Positions 10,189 to 22,354 of a DNA stretch of 64,000 bases are shown piece after piece. Source of the stretch: Fallopia convolvulus. Lineage: Eukaryota > Streptophyta > Magnoliopsida > Caryophyllales > Polygonaceae. The notes below the pieces were generated by a model, which had not been told where the DNA came from, ran no database searches, and saw only the letters and a list, made by a program, of their open reading frames with translations. Both the position numbers and the translations under genes were made by a program. The stretch lies in NCBI GenBank assembly GCA_964016875.1, contig OZ024725.1, positions 48,529,927 to 48,593,926 of the forward strand. The letters run 5' to 3'. How positions within the stretch are numbered: the stretch's first letter is position 1; the number at the start of each line of letters is the position of its first letter.

Positions 10189-11432
10189 AGGGGTGGCAAA
10201 TTCTGATCCGATCCGAAATAACTGACTGAATAATCCGATTCGAAAATCGACCGTAATTCGAAAAAAATTACAAAATGAAATCTGAAACCAACCCGATCTG
10301 ACCGATTCTAACCCGATCCCGAAAACAATCCGTTTAAAAAAGCAACACGAGACCGATTATATCCGAAAACACCAACCCGATACATACCCGAATCAGAGCA
10401 ACCCGAACCTGTTGGATCCGAAAACCGAAACAATCTGAACCCGATTACATCCGAAACAACCCGAACCCGATTATACCCGAGACCTGGAATAATTCAAACT
10501 AAAAAATAATATTATCCCAAAATAAAACTAATATTTTTTTTAATATATATAAATATAAATATTTAGAAATAATTCGATTAAATTTCAACTAATCAGTTTG
10601 ATTTAAAAACGATGAATGATATATTTTTAATATGGATCATTTTATATATTATTCTAACCTCCGTTTTAGTATATAGTAATGATTGAAATTATCTTAAAGA
10701 CTTTAGAACTAATTATCATAGTCTCATATAGTCATGGATTCCAATATTATTATTCATCACAAAAGATATATTTCTTCAATAAAATGTAACAATTTTATTT
10801 ATTTATGTATATGATCTTGAAATTGTTTGTGACTATAAAATTATTATTTGTGAACTGAGATCATTTCAAATTATTGGAGTATAACTTCATATAATCATTA
10901 ATTGTAACATGTAATTAGTTAATTGCAATATCATAAGAATTTTTTATGAATATAAAATCTTACATATATTTAATAGCATATAATTTTTACTTGTGATTTG
11001 TGAATATTTTATCTCATGAATTTGTAAATTGTGATCATCTATTAATTTGATTGACTTTTCCGATCAAGTGTCAATTGATTTATTCTACAGGTGGGTAAAT
11101 TTCATATTTAAAAACTCAATATCAAATTCAAATTCAAATAATATATTATAAATACAACGATTTTTAATATTATCGTGACCCATTCATTAAATTAATATAA
11201 CTTTTATCACATAAAAAAAGTTATTATGAACTCTTCATATCGATTTCAACCGAAATTCAATCAATACCTAATTCAACAAAAATTTGATTTAACCGAACAC
11301 CGATTTAACCGAACTGATTCAACCGAAATCCGATTCAACTGAAATCCGATTCAATCGAAAGTTGCAAAAACCGACTAAATCGAAATCCCGATTTGCTTGA
11401 CCGATTTTGACCCGATAACCCCGATGTAACCG
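10189..11432. mobile_element. hAT-like non-autonomous repeat, left part
   Basis: The sequence starts aggggtggcaaa, a terminus typical of hAT elements (C/TAGGGGTGGCAAA). About 330 bases of repeated ccgaa/cccgat words follow, then an AT-rich core (10500-11090), then again cgatt/aaccg words. There is no ORF. The right part continues at 15086-15155 after an LTR element inserted with TSD aaccg. It is then cut at 15156 by the Tat element, so the right terminus is not visible. Confidence 0.5.
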
Positions 11433-13115
11433 TGATAGCTTGCATTTAGGTAGTGTTTATGAAACATAAATTTGACCCGATAACCCCGATGTAACCGTGA
11501 TAAATTTGATGAGGTATTTTCGGTGGTCGTTATACCTATCAAAGAAACCTTAGCTTAACCAACTCAGTAAGCGGTAAGTAAGGGTCGAACCCACAGAGAC
11601 TCGTGTAAATGTGTTATTGCTTTAGTGCCAAGTAACTAATATGGGGGTTTTGTATTTGTAAATTCTAAACTACTATGCAAGACAGAAATAAATATGAATG
11701 CAAAGATGATTTAAATCAATAAGAGACAAGCGTGTTCAACTAGTTAAATCCATCATGATATTGATTTGTCGATCATTGATTCTCTTGATTCTCTTCTCAC
11801 TTGAATAATCTATTGTGGATAACGATCCTACTAAGGATTAAAACCCAAACTTCATATTTAGTTGATAGAACTACCAATCTAACAACCCTAATTATCTAAT
11901 AACCTAGAAGACCTTCTAGATTCAATTAAATAATAGCATGAAGATTGAAGTTATCAATAGAAACAAACACTTAGAGTAACCAGACATCTAAGTGACTTGT
12001 GAATTTATTCTCTTCTTTAACCAACTTGTCCAACCGGTACTAAATTGATTAAAGTATACACTTGATCAAATTAACTTTGACCGGTAATTAATAAGATTCA
12101 GTTATAACTAGAAATTCAATTAGGTAGCTAATCTAATAAAACCCTAGTTTAAATTCAATTAAGCACAGGGAATAATTTCTGTTCAAGTTTGATGAGAATC
12201 AATCAAACCTCACAACTACATACAAATCATGACTTCAAGAACTAGTCAAACACAAGAGAAATTAGCAATGCATAATTGAATTAAAATCAAACTTACAAAG
12301 GTTCAAAGGTTCTTCCTTGAGAGAAAACCCTAGCCTCCAAAAGTTATGATCCAAAAGTTCTTTAAAATAAACTAACATAAGGTTTATGTATGTCTTCCAA
12401 ATAATCCTCAAAAGATCTATCTTTAAGCTATACTCGGATATGATATAACCCTAGGCCCGAAAATCAAGCCCAAATGTCGGCCTATGATGTCCGCGTAAAA
12501 ACTCCCGATTGCGCGGTTTTGTAATATTGCGCGGCCGAGCAATGTGCCATCCTGCGCAATCATCCATCAGTTGGGATTGCTCGGGATAGGGTGCTGAATT
12601 GCGCGGCCGCGCTTTTAGCAGTCATCCCGCGCAATTGCCTCGGTTCAACATTCAGGCGTCACTTCAGAGGCAGTTTTGACCCACTTAGAGTTGGAATTTG
12701 GACTCGGTGTAAAAATATGAATTATATCTCTTTGAATTAGCTTTCCATTGATACCAAATTGATACTCATACGATCACTATAGCTCCAAAACCAAGCATTG
12801 CAAGATAGAGGTGTCGAAACAAGAACTCCAATGCATAGCCCGGGTTTAAGCGTTCTTTTCACACAAGCTCTTGGGCGTTAACTCTTATAATCTTCACTTG
12901 TATCACTCTAAGCTTCATCAAACTCCACCACAATCATCTAAGATCCATCCCATCCATGCTTGTTTACCTAAAGATCTGCAAAACCGAACAACACAAGCGC
13001 CAAACCCGAATTTCCTAGAAAACCTAAAAACCTGAGAACTAGACTAAACTAAGCTAAAACCATGCAAAATAAACATAAATATGCATCCTAAACACTACCT
13101 AAATGCAAGCTATCA
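11433..13115 (-). repeat. 3' LTR of the minus-strand LARD-like element
   Basis: Its right end (13089-13115) and its left end (11433-11459) are perfect inverted copies over 27 bases. The left copy is part of an odd 65-bp duplication that also repeats the flanking hAT-like sequence (11406-11436 versus 11471-11501), so the original LTR border may be 11498, with aaccg repeated at 11493-11497. The LTR carries a GC-rich palindromic cassette at 12500-12640 (attgcgcgg in both orientations) just before a 21-bp block at 12673-12693 that recurs in another LTR at 57751. Confidence 0.75.
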
Positions 13116-13975
13116 AATTCCCCCATGCTTGAACCTTGCTTGTCCTCAAGCAAGACATAGATCCAAAGCACACCACAAAAATGCAATCATACATCCATCT
13201 CAAATCAAACAAGCATTTCACATATAATCAAAAACTCGACCAAGACTTCCTAACATGCATTATGGTAAGCAAAAACTAAGACCATTCATTCATTCTAGAC
13301 CTCACCAAGGTAATTGTGTTTGCACTCAACGCTCAAGTGTTGTGTTTCACTCAAAATCAACCATGAAAACTAGACTACCATATGCTTGCATCAGCGTTCT
13401 AAATCTCCACCGCTGGGGATCAAATACATAACAAAAATCAAGAGGTCTTTTTAAGGCTTGTAATGGGGCCAAGGTAAAGAGAAATTTGGAAGGGATAATA
13501 TTTGACATGTGGTGCTAAATCCGGGATAAAAGACTAATCCTAAACCCAACTCAACACTTTTTCTTCTCTACTTCTACCAACTTCCACTCTATCAACTCCT
13601 TACATTTACAATTAAGCACTTTGCTTCTTTTTTTTTCTTCTCTAATATTTTGTTTTGTCTAGAACTTCGGAATGAATCAAGTACTCAGCTAAATGCATGC
13701 TCCATCCTATAATCAAGTCATTTAATCAATGATCATGCTCATATCATATCCACTTCGTAAATCATGCAAATCATGGGTTAGAACTTATACTTAACTTAGA
13801 GAAACAAGAGGAATCAAACAATGGGGAAATAAGAACCTAAATGCAATATTTTTGTATTTTTCTTTCAATTTTTTTGATTTTTTTTCCATTTTTCAGGATT
13901 TTAATCAATGCATGCAAAAATTTAAATATGACCTAATCTAATGCAACTATATGCAATGCAAAACAAGTAATTCAG
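13116..13975 (-). other. internal region of the LARD-like element
   Basis: About 860 bp without an ORF of note. The end next to 13115 holds the polypurine tract (minus strand). The other end has no clear tRNA-matching primer-binding site. The junction at 13975 falls inside LTR homology, so the first part of the 5' LTR and probably the primer site were deleted together. Confidence 0.6.
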
Positions 13976-15080
13976 AAACAAACACTTAGAGAAACCAGAC
14001 ATCTAAGTGACTTGTGAATTTATTCCCTTCCTTAATCAACTTGTCCAACCGGTACTAAATTAGATTCAATTATAACTAGAAATTCTATTAGGTGATCAAT
14101 CTAATAAAATCCTAATTTAGATTCAAATAAGCACATGGAATAATTTCTATTCAAGTTTGTGGACAATCAATCAAACCTCACAACTACATACAAATCATGA
14201 CTTCAATAACTAGTCAAACACAAGAGAAATTAGCAATGCATAATTGAATTAAAATCAAACTTACAAAGGTTCAAAGGTTCTTCCTTGAGAGAAAACCCTA
14301 GTCTCCAAAAGTTATGATCCAAAAGTTCTTTAAAATAAACTAACATAAGGTTTATATATGTCTTCCAAATAATCCTCAAAAGATCTATCTTTAAGCTATA
14401 CTCGGATATGATATAACCCTAGGCCCGAATTTCAAGCCCAAATGTCGACATATGATGTCCGTGTAAAAACTCCCGATTGCGCGGTTTTATAATATTGCGC
14501 GGCCGAGCAATGTGCCATCCCGCGCAATCATCCCTCAGTTGGGATTGCTCGGGATAGGGTGCTGAATTGCGCGGCCGCGCTTTTAGCAGTCATCCCGCGC
14601 AATTGCCTGGGTTCAGCATTCAGGCGTCACTTTAGAGGCTGTTTTGACCCACTTAGAGTTGGAATTTGGACTCGGAGTAAAATGAATTGTAGCTGTTTGA
14701 ATTAGCTTTCCATTGATACCAAATTGAGCCTCATCCGAGCACTATAGCTCCCAAACCAAGCATTGCAAGATAGAGGTGTCGAAACAAGAACTCCAATGCA
14801 TAGCCTGGGTTTAAGCGTTCTTTTCACACAAGCTCTTGGGCGTTAACTCTTATAATCTTCACTTGTATCACTCTAAGCTTCATCAAACTCCACCAAAATC
14901 ATCTAAGATCCATCCCATCCATGCTTGTTTACCTAAAGATCTGCAAAACCAAACAAAACAAGCGCAAAACCCGAATTTCCTAGAAAACCTAAAAACCTGA
15001 GAACTAGACTAAACTAAGCTAAAATCATGCAAAATAAACATAAATATGCATCCTAAACACTACCTAAATGCAAGTCATCA
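13976..15080 (-). repeat. 5' LTR of the LARD-like element, truncated
   Basis: Aligns with 11961-13115 with scattered substitutions and a deletion of about 47 bases near 14056. It lacks roughly the first 530 bases of the other LTR (plus-strand left side). The palindromic cassette is present at 14475-14610 and nearly identical. Confidence 0.8.
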
Positions 15081-15085
15081 AACCG

Positions 15086-15155
15086 ACAATTTACACATCC
15101 GACCCAATCCGACCCGACCCGAAATACCCGATTATCGATCATACCCGTTACTAAT
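15086..15155. mobile_element. hAT-like repeat, right-hand fragment
   Basis: Continues the cgacccgaccc/cccgatt word pattern of 10189-11432 directly after the second aaccg copy. It ends where the Tat LTR starts (TG at 15156). The last five bases, ctaat, would be the left target duplication of the Tat element. Confidence 0.5.
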
Positions 15156-15291
15156 TGTTAGGCCCAAAATCCCTTCGGCCCATTTAGTAAGTCAAGGCCA
15201 CAAATAGACAGAGAAGTCACCGGTTGGTGTGATCGCAAAAGGATCCAAGAATGAAGGGAAGTCATCAATCATCCAAGAGAAGTAAGAAAGC
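15156..15291 (+). repeat. Tat 5' LTR, left part
   Basis: Starts tgttaggcccaaaatccc, with TG at 15156. It ends at the LINE insertion point, where aagaaagc (15284-15291) is repeated after the LINE poly(A) at 34702-34709. Confidence 0.7.
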
Positions 15292-15504
15292 CGATTGCTT
15301 CCCCCACCTCTCACCGGCGTTCTAGCGCCGGCAAGGGCACACCTCACGTGGCCCTTGCTCAAACCACCGTCCCACACCAGCCCACACCACCAAACACCCC
15401 TCCCTTGGCCTAGCGCCTCCTCCTTTGGCCTCCTTGGCCATGGGAAAGAAAAACCCAATTGTCCCCTTGAAGGAAAACGCAAGCTCCAAAAATCCAAGAG
15501 TGAA

Positions 15505-16428
15505 ATGGCTCCAAACAACAAGATGATTTCATCCAAAGAAGTGGTGAAGAATGATAGCAAGTTTCCTAACAACAAGGAACAAGCTTTGAGGAAGGAAAAG
15601 GAGGTGGCTCCAACTCGAAATTCAAAGGCCACCATGAAAGAGCAAGAGAGAAGCTTGAAGCTTCAAAAAGATGATGATTTTGATGTCCAAAGTGACAAAG
15701 ATGAAGCAAATGACTTGGAAATTGCGGTCCATGGTAGAAACAAGCTCTCCGAGGAGGAAGAGGAGCTCTCGGAGATTTGGCCGGCACTACCCACGCCACC
15801 GACACCGGCGCCGAGCACCACCGTCGGCGAGGTCTTGGCTTTACCCTTGGCGACGCAAGTGGATGCTCACACAAACCCTAACGTGCCATCCAAGGAGACA
15901 CCAAGCAAGGAGTCATATGTTCTTGCTTCCAAAAGTGATGTGGGGACAAAACTTGGAAGCACTCTCAAAAGGGTAAGGTCAACTCCCTCTTTTTCTTCAT
16001 GTCATGCCCTTGCTCCCCCCATTTTGGGCAAAAACTTGTGTGTTGTCCCATGTGACCTACCTACCACCAAATTAGCCTCCACCCACCAACTTCTAGCCCT
16101 AAAAAATCCTTTCAACCCACCAACCCTCCAAAGAACAAGGCCCCACCCCCCATTTCAAAAAATCAAACTTTCACCCTCCAAAAAAACCCAACGGCTACTA
16201 GCCTTGTCGCGCCAAAACCAGTCGCGCCGAGCTCCAACGCCTATCACACCAAGCGCGCGCCCCTACCCCTTGCACCACAATCCAAACCCAGCCACACCTC
16301 GGCGCGCCCACAACACCCTGCCCATACTCCCCCGTTCCCCATGCCAACCTCGGGCCACGTCGGCACGAGCGCTTCGGACCCTCGATCCTATGCCCAAGCC
16401 TTGGCGCGCCAAGGCGCGACGCCCCACC
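15505..16428 (+). pseudogene. LINE ORF1, N-terminal part
   Basis: From the in-frame ATG at 15505 the reading frame is lysine/glutamate-rich and then proline- and serine-rich, with no globular domain, as is usual for the N-terminus of plant LINE ORF1. An alternative ATG at 15440 lies in another frame and soon stops. Towards the insertion point the plausible coding frame changes: the frame giving SYAQALARQGA (about 16390-16420) is the one that continues cleanly into the sequence after the Tekay element. At least one frameshift therefore lies before 16390. Confidence 0.65.
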
Positions 16429-19400
16429 TGTAATATCCGCGATATTCCAAGCTTTTTATAATATAATATTTATTATCAAGTATTTTCTCTAACTAAAAAG
16501 GAGAATTTCTAAATATCAAATTAACTTCTACTATTTTCTTTTGAAGGAAATTATCAAGAAAATTAAAGTAGATGGAAATTCAATAAAATAACTTGAGGGG
16601 CATAGATTAATAAAGTGAGGTAAATTAATAAAAAGAGCATTAGATAAAAATAAGGTCCTTTAGAAATTTAATTTATTTCCTAACATAGTTTACACAAAGG
16701 CCTAAGAATCCAATTTAAAAGCTTTGTAAAAAGAATGCAAGAGCCGGGATTTGAACCCGAGACCTCTTGCAACTCACTCCACACGCCCCCTCTCTATTTC
16801 CGCTAGACCAAGTGAACTTTCTTACTTATTTACCCACCCTTTAAATTTTATATCAACTTTTTAGTCTTCTTCTTCAAACAAGTCAACTTGATTTGACACT
16901 TCACCATTGCATGCCTATGGAAGCTTCTCTTCCTTCTCCTTAGCTTGCAAGACACCCTTGATTACATCACCCTCCATCACCCTTGAAGAAGCACACATTT
17001 GACCAATGGAAGAACACCTCCTCCTCCTCCATTGGTGCAACCACCATGCCATTGATCACTCCCTTCCTTCTCTTGGCCTATAAAAAGGGCCTCCATCTTC
17101 TCCTAACACCCACACATTCATCCTTCTCTTCTTCTTCTTGCAAACTGCTCTCAAGATTCCTAAAAATCAGCCATAAGCAAGTTCCAATCCTCCACCAAAA
17201 TACCACAAAAACACCATCAAAATTCCTCTTCTTCCCCTTGGAGCCACCGCCGGACCACCTTGGAGCCCCGATCGGACCACCAGCCCGCTGCCGAGACCCG
17301 CCGGTGCCACCGAGTCCTCGCGCCGCCGCCCGTCCCTAGTTGCGCCGCCCGAGACCGCCGGCCATCCTCTCCCCCGCCTTCTCATGTGTTCTGTAATACA
17401 AAAGCAAGAACAGTATAATTCTACACCCTTATTTTTATTAAATTGATTTATGTATTTTAATGAGTAGAATAAATAAGTTAGTTTAAAATTAAATCTATTA
17501 AATTTATTAAGTAGATCTTGTTAGTTGAAGTAGAGAAACAAATGTAATTACTATGATAATTTTTGTCCTACTAGAATACTTAAACTATATTGTATTTCAA
17601 TATTATGCAAGACATGCTATTTTTATAATAGTAAAGGATTCTTATAAAAAGTATTTGTATAAACTTACTAGCATATGAAATGTAGTTTTAATATTAAAAA
17701 TATCACCTTTATAAGGAAATAAGATTTATATAAGATAATGATATTGCATGTCCCTAGTTATAGAGAAGTGAAAGATATATAAAATCAAATAATGATAAAT
17801 TATTATTGCCATAGCTCTAGGTGTAGAGAATTGCCATATATATAGTTTTAATAATAAAATATGGTAACATAAGCTTATAAAACTAATAGCTACATTTTTT
17901 TATGGTATTTATTGTAAGCATGCACCTTACATAATATAGGTAGTTTTTATAAAATAATTATAGCATATAAAATTAGTAAGATAATACTATCATCTTTATA
18001 AAGAAAGAAGATACGAATTTTAGAAGATTTGAATGGTTGCATGTCTAAGATTATAGATGACATCCTATTATATGATTTTAATAATAATAATGCTAGGTTC
18101 ATTCAATAAATTCATTATTTAATAAGATATAAAATAACTTATCTCTAAATGTAGAGTTATTACAAATAGGAATTTTTATTAATATTTATGTATAGGTATG
18201 ACTATAAAGTAAACTAGGTTGGTTTATGATATTAATTAAAATAGACAATGATGATGTTAGAATACTTATGACATACTATAATAATAAAATTGTAGAGAAA
18301 TCTTACGAAAGTATTATTGTTTCAAAACTAGTAGTCATGAACTATAGTTAAATATTGATTTTATCATTAATAACTATATTACTAAAGTCACATAGGAGAA
18401 GAATATTATTTTGATAAATCTCCAAAGTGTAGAGAACTATTGCAAAAACATAAGTCTAGATTATATATGAGAAGTATGACCTTATAAAGAATCTATGATA
18501 TTATAGCATAAGGTTCACTTGTAAGGAAAGAAACCCTTTAGATATAGAAAATATATTATTTTATAAAGTACAAATATTTAATAATGAATTATAAATATGA
18601 AGTAAGATATTTATAAGTTATGATTATGTTTTTACAATACATGATGATAATACGGTCTATGATCAAAGATATTTTATAAGCCTTATAGTATAAAAGGATT
18701 ATTTTAAATATTACTAAATAGATTTTTATGGAATAAAAAGGGATATTACAAAACCAAAATAATAATGAAGGAATATAATTATTTTGAATAATCTCTAGAT
18801 TATTACAATAATAATTTAGAATTCCGCTTCTCTTATAGAAGTATTATAAGAGAGATTTCAAGCTAAGAAGAATCCGTATTTAAAATCCGCTCGTAAATTC
18901 CGTGTCATTAGGTCGGGATTCGTGCTCGAAGTTGCGAACCAAATATTCCGTCAAGACTCGATAGTATACGCTTGTAAGCTAAGGCAAGTGGAATTTTCCC
19001 CTTGTGACCTTTTATATTCGTTTCCGTGAAATTCTCAATGTTGGGAACAACTTGTGTGCTAAGTAACGAATGAACCTAGGAAATATCGATTGTTAGATAT
19101 AACGACCCCTTGTTAGCATAATTCGCTATTATTATTTGATAGGATTATTTATGCTAGTGTGGTTGTGGCGTTGATTGTTTATGGTCTCGTTTAGAGACCA
19201 ACGTCGAACGAACTAGTGAGGGGCGCGGAATAGCCGACGCCTCTATATCACCTTACTAAGTCGTAAGTGCCTACGCGTTTGAAGTACGACTTTCGGGATC
19301 ATGATCTCCATCCGCTCCGATTGCAAGGAGGGATGAGCGCACTACAGCTGAGTGCCGGGAAACGGAGTTTTTCCCTCGGGTGGCTCGGATTATCCGTGTC

Positions 19401-20185
19401 CCACCACTCTCTATATAAATCATAAATGAAATCGAACATCTTTTGCCACTAAATAAGATAAGTGCTAAGGCACAATTAAGATGACAAAACCGGACCGGTC
19501 TCAAATGATCGATCCGGCCCTCGGTCCGCTTAGGGAGCGAGTGGTGTTTGACTTGTTTGAATAAATGAATGTTCCCAACATACCTTCAATTCTAAAGAAG
19601 ACTACAATCTAGTAGTACTTCTCTTGCTCACCAAGCTATCCCTTTGGATATGTTATCGCTATCTTTCGTATCTTAGCTCCACATAAACAAGCTCATCGTA
19701 AACACAACCCGATTATCTCTTTCGATAAGACTTGAAATTACCGAAATACCCTCGGGAAGTTCCTTTCCCGCTTGCTTAGTCTCTTAGACTAATACTTCTT
19801 TTCCGCATGTTTGCCTGACATTCTCTCGCCCCTCGCGAATTATGTCAGAATCTAGGAATCCCAACAAGGCGTGAAGTGAAGTGAAGACGAAGGAAGAACA
19901 AGGATTTTCAAGATGTACCTTTCAATCATTTTACTTTAGTTTCGTTATGTTTCAAGGACAAGCAGGTTTTGCAATTCAATTCCAAACAACTTTAGATTTG
20001 AAAACAATGTAAGATGTTTTGTAAGAACCAAGTCTCCCTCGGGAGCACCTTTTCTGATTATGTATTATGTTTTTATTCCGCTTTTTAATTGTTCTATATC
20101 ATTCTAAAAGCCTTGGGTGACCTTGGACGGTAAAGTCCGAGGTCACTGGCGGTAATACCCAACGTTGTAAAATAGGGGTGTTACA
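16429..20185 (+). repeat. Tekay 5' LTR
   Basis: Begins tgtaatatccgcgatattcc and ends ggggtgttaca. About 3757 bp. It retains a segment of about 300 bases, part of it GC-rich (about 17180-17510), that is lost from the 3' LTR. It carries a tRNA-like sequence in antisense (16743-16818). Confidence 0.93.
16736..16818 (-). other. tRNA-like sequence in the Tekay 5' LTR
   Basis: On the minus strand there is a box A-like TGGTCTAGCGG and a perfect box B-like GGTTCAAATCC about 50 bases later. The T-arm is well formed: stem TCGGG/CCCGG around TTCAAAT. The sequence after the T-arm (CTCTTGCA) pairs with the segment just before it (TGCAAGAG) and not with the 5' end, so this cannot fold as a normal cloverleaf. 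It is a tRNA relic carried by the LTR, not a tRNA gene. Confidence 0.7.
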
Positions 20186-20189
20186 ATTG

Positions 20190-20202
20190 TGGTATCAGAG
20201 CT
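20190..20202 (+). promoter_or_regulatory. Tekay primer-binding site (initiator-Met tRNA)
   Basis: tggtatcagagct lies four bases after the LTR end. TGGTATCAGAGC is the usual complement of the 3' end of plant initiator methionine tRNA. Confidence 0.93.
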
Positions 20203-20774
20203 AAACGTTTTTGTTTTAGAACCGAACAGTTTTAAAACTAAGAATTTTCGAAAACCGAGAACTTTTAAAACCTTAACTTTTACTTCCGCTATTTCGGACT
20301 CCCAATTTTAGAAGATTTCCTTCTTTACTCTTTTAAAGAAAACCTAGGAATAGTACCCTTCCAATTTCAAATTCTTAGCTAAGAAAATATTTCCCGAAAA
20401 TATTAGAAACCTTAAATAGAAAATACTTAATTCTAGAACTAAATAACTTTTTTTTAAAATCCTTTCTATCTTTTGAAAAACTTAAGTGGTATGAACTTTT
20501 CAACTTATCAAGAATGTAAGTGTTCCTTTAGGAAACTTATAACTAGAACCTTATACCTTTACCCTAGGAAACTTGTTAGTAATCCCAAAATTTACTTCAT
20601 AAAGTCACATGTTTTAGGAGAAAAATCTTAAGACCTTTAATAGGACCAAGAAAATGAAAAGTATTAAATAAAACTTTGTTTTAGTAATTTTCAAAACCTC
20701 AACTTCCTTCAACATGTCTTCGCCTTATAGAATCAAGGATATTTTATATAAACGCCTTCTTCTCCTCTACAGAA

Positions 20775-21464
20775 ATGGTTCTCACTAGAAGCCAAACCCG
20801 AATCGGGGAAGAAGCCAAAAAGGCCGCTCAAGAGCTTGACGAGGCTTTCGCTCAATGGCCGTTTTTACCAAATGGATACCCCGAGGACAACCCCGATCTA
20901 GCTCCACAAGAAGAGATGCATGAAAATGCACCCGAGGCTAATCTCGAGGAAGAGAACCTTGAAGAAGCATTCCTCGAGAGAGGAGTTAATAATTCACTTC
21001 CCGGCCAAGCAAGTCCGGAAATCACTGAGCAAGAATTCTCGGGATATCATCCATGGGGACGCATGACGGAGACTCCACGTCACCAAATCACGAGTCAAGT
21101 TCCAATGACCTATCAAGCGGGTGGATGGGATAACTGGACTCAGGGAGAGTCATCCCATCACCAAGCAAATGGTCAAGGAAGAAAACCATCTCCAATCAAA
21201 GGCCCAGACCCAACAAGGGTTCGTCAACCAAAGTACGACTACCTCATCCAACGCAAGGAAGTGTGGTTGGATGAGTTGAGGTCATACCAAAAAGAGGACG
21301 CCCAACTCCATGCTCCTCTTGCAATCAACCGTGGCTATATAGCTGTAAACCGTCGGCACATCGAGCAAGCCCAATTACTGTTGAACCACGAAGGTGGCGC
21401 CCTCGATGAAAATTTGTTCAATGAAGGATTCTTGGACACTTTTTGTTTCCTAAGCACACCCTAG
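20775..21464 (+). pseudogene. gag-position ORF of the Tekay element (229 aa)
   Basis: An open frame starting MVLTRSQTRIGEEAKKAAQE at the position of gag. It is acidic and glutamine-rich, followed by a basic segment (PTRVRQPKYDYLIQRKEVW). I see neither the usual gag core nor a CCHC zinc knuckle, and the frame is shorter than a Tekay gag. It may be the N-terminal part of gag joined to other sequence, or a family-specific protein. The next 900 bases up to the protease remnant are non-coding. Confidence 0.45.
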
Positions 21465-22354
21465 GGCTAAAAATTCGGTTGTTTATCATTAAGAAGTGTG
21501 AAACTCTAAGTAGTCCACTTAACTCGACTATTCATTTTGTCCTTGAATAGTCAGGTCGATAGTAGCTTTGATTTCGTCCCTAGGCTTTGTCTTAATTGTA
21601 TCTTCTCGTTGTAAAAGAGGGAGCTAGTCCTCTCCTCTCGACTTTCGTTTTGTCTTTGAAAGGTCGAGTCGACATTGTTTCTTTTTCGCCCCTAGTGTAA
21701 TGGCTTTTTATATGAAGCCTTTGTAATCAGTTTCCATAAAAGTTCTAATAAATTTTTCCTCTCTTCTCTAAACTTACGAGTCATCCCTTGCCTATACTTG
21801 GCAACAAAAACAACTATATCCTTATTTAATATATAGAATTACGGATATTCTATATGAATGTCGATTATTAGCCATTTTCAGAAAAAGGTTCTACCAAAAG
21901 ATAAATTCATGCTCATAGGGAATAACAAGAAGTCACGCCAACTAAAGGGAATACTTACGTTTCCGTAGAGCCAAACTTACTGAGCCAGTGACTCACGGAA
22001 AGATAGAAATTTATAAAGAGGAGACCAAGGAAGGCTTAGTCGACTAAAGATCTAACATGTTTCTATGTAACCCGATCTCGAAACAGATTATCGAGAAATA
22101 TGGGAGGGACAAACAATGATCTATCAATAAAGGAGTGGTAGAGATTTCCGACCAATGAAAGATATACTAATCCGACGTACCGACAAGCAGTTAGGATTTG
22201 CTCAACTAACATATGGAAGCTTGGCATGATATTTGTTTTTGTCAACCGATTTAGCCAACCATAATAAAGCTATGCGAAAACCACGTCATGGACTTTTCTT
22301 CGCCACGATTTTGATAAGTCAAACAAGGTGACAAATGAAGTCAGAAAAGAAGTT

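Larger units (their letters stand above)
11433..15080 (-). mobile_element. non-autonomous LTR retrotransposon (LARD-like), complete with TSD
   Basis: The element begins TG at 11433 and ends CA at 15080. It is flanked by the 5-bp duplication aaccg (11428-11432 and 15081-15085). Two long direct repeats (LTRs) enclose only about 860 bases with no coding potential. Reading on the minus strand, the purine tract just before the LTR at 13115 is caagcatgggggaatt, a convincing polypurine tract, so the element lies on the minus strand and the LTR at 11433-13115 is its 3' LTR. It depends on another element for all proteins. Confidence 0.8.

Noticed and set aside
11433..15080. DNA transposon with 27-bp terminal inverted repeats
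   Set aside because: The 27-bp inverted copy belongs to one LTR and is tied to a local duplication. Long direct repeats, a polypurine tract and a 5-bp duplication make it an LTR element.
15192..15635. minus-strand ORF over the LINE start
   Set aside because: It is a shadow of LINE ORF1 and the Tat LTR, with no recognisable domain.
16736..16818. functional tRNA gene on the minus strand
   Set aside because: Boxes A and B are present, but the segment after the T-arm pairs with the wrong partner, no clear anticodon arm forms, and the same sequence occurs in both LTRs. I list it as a tRNA-like relic.
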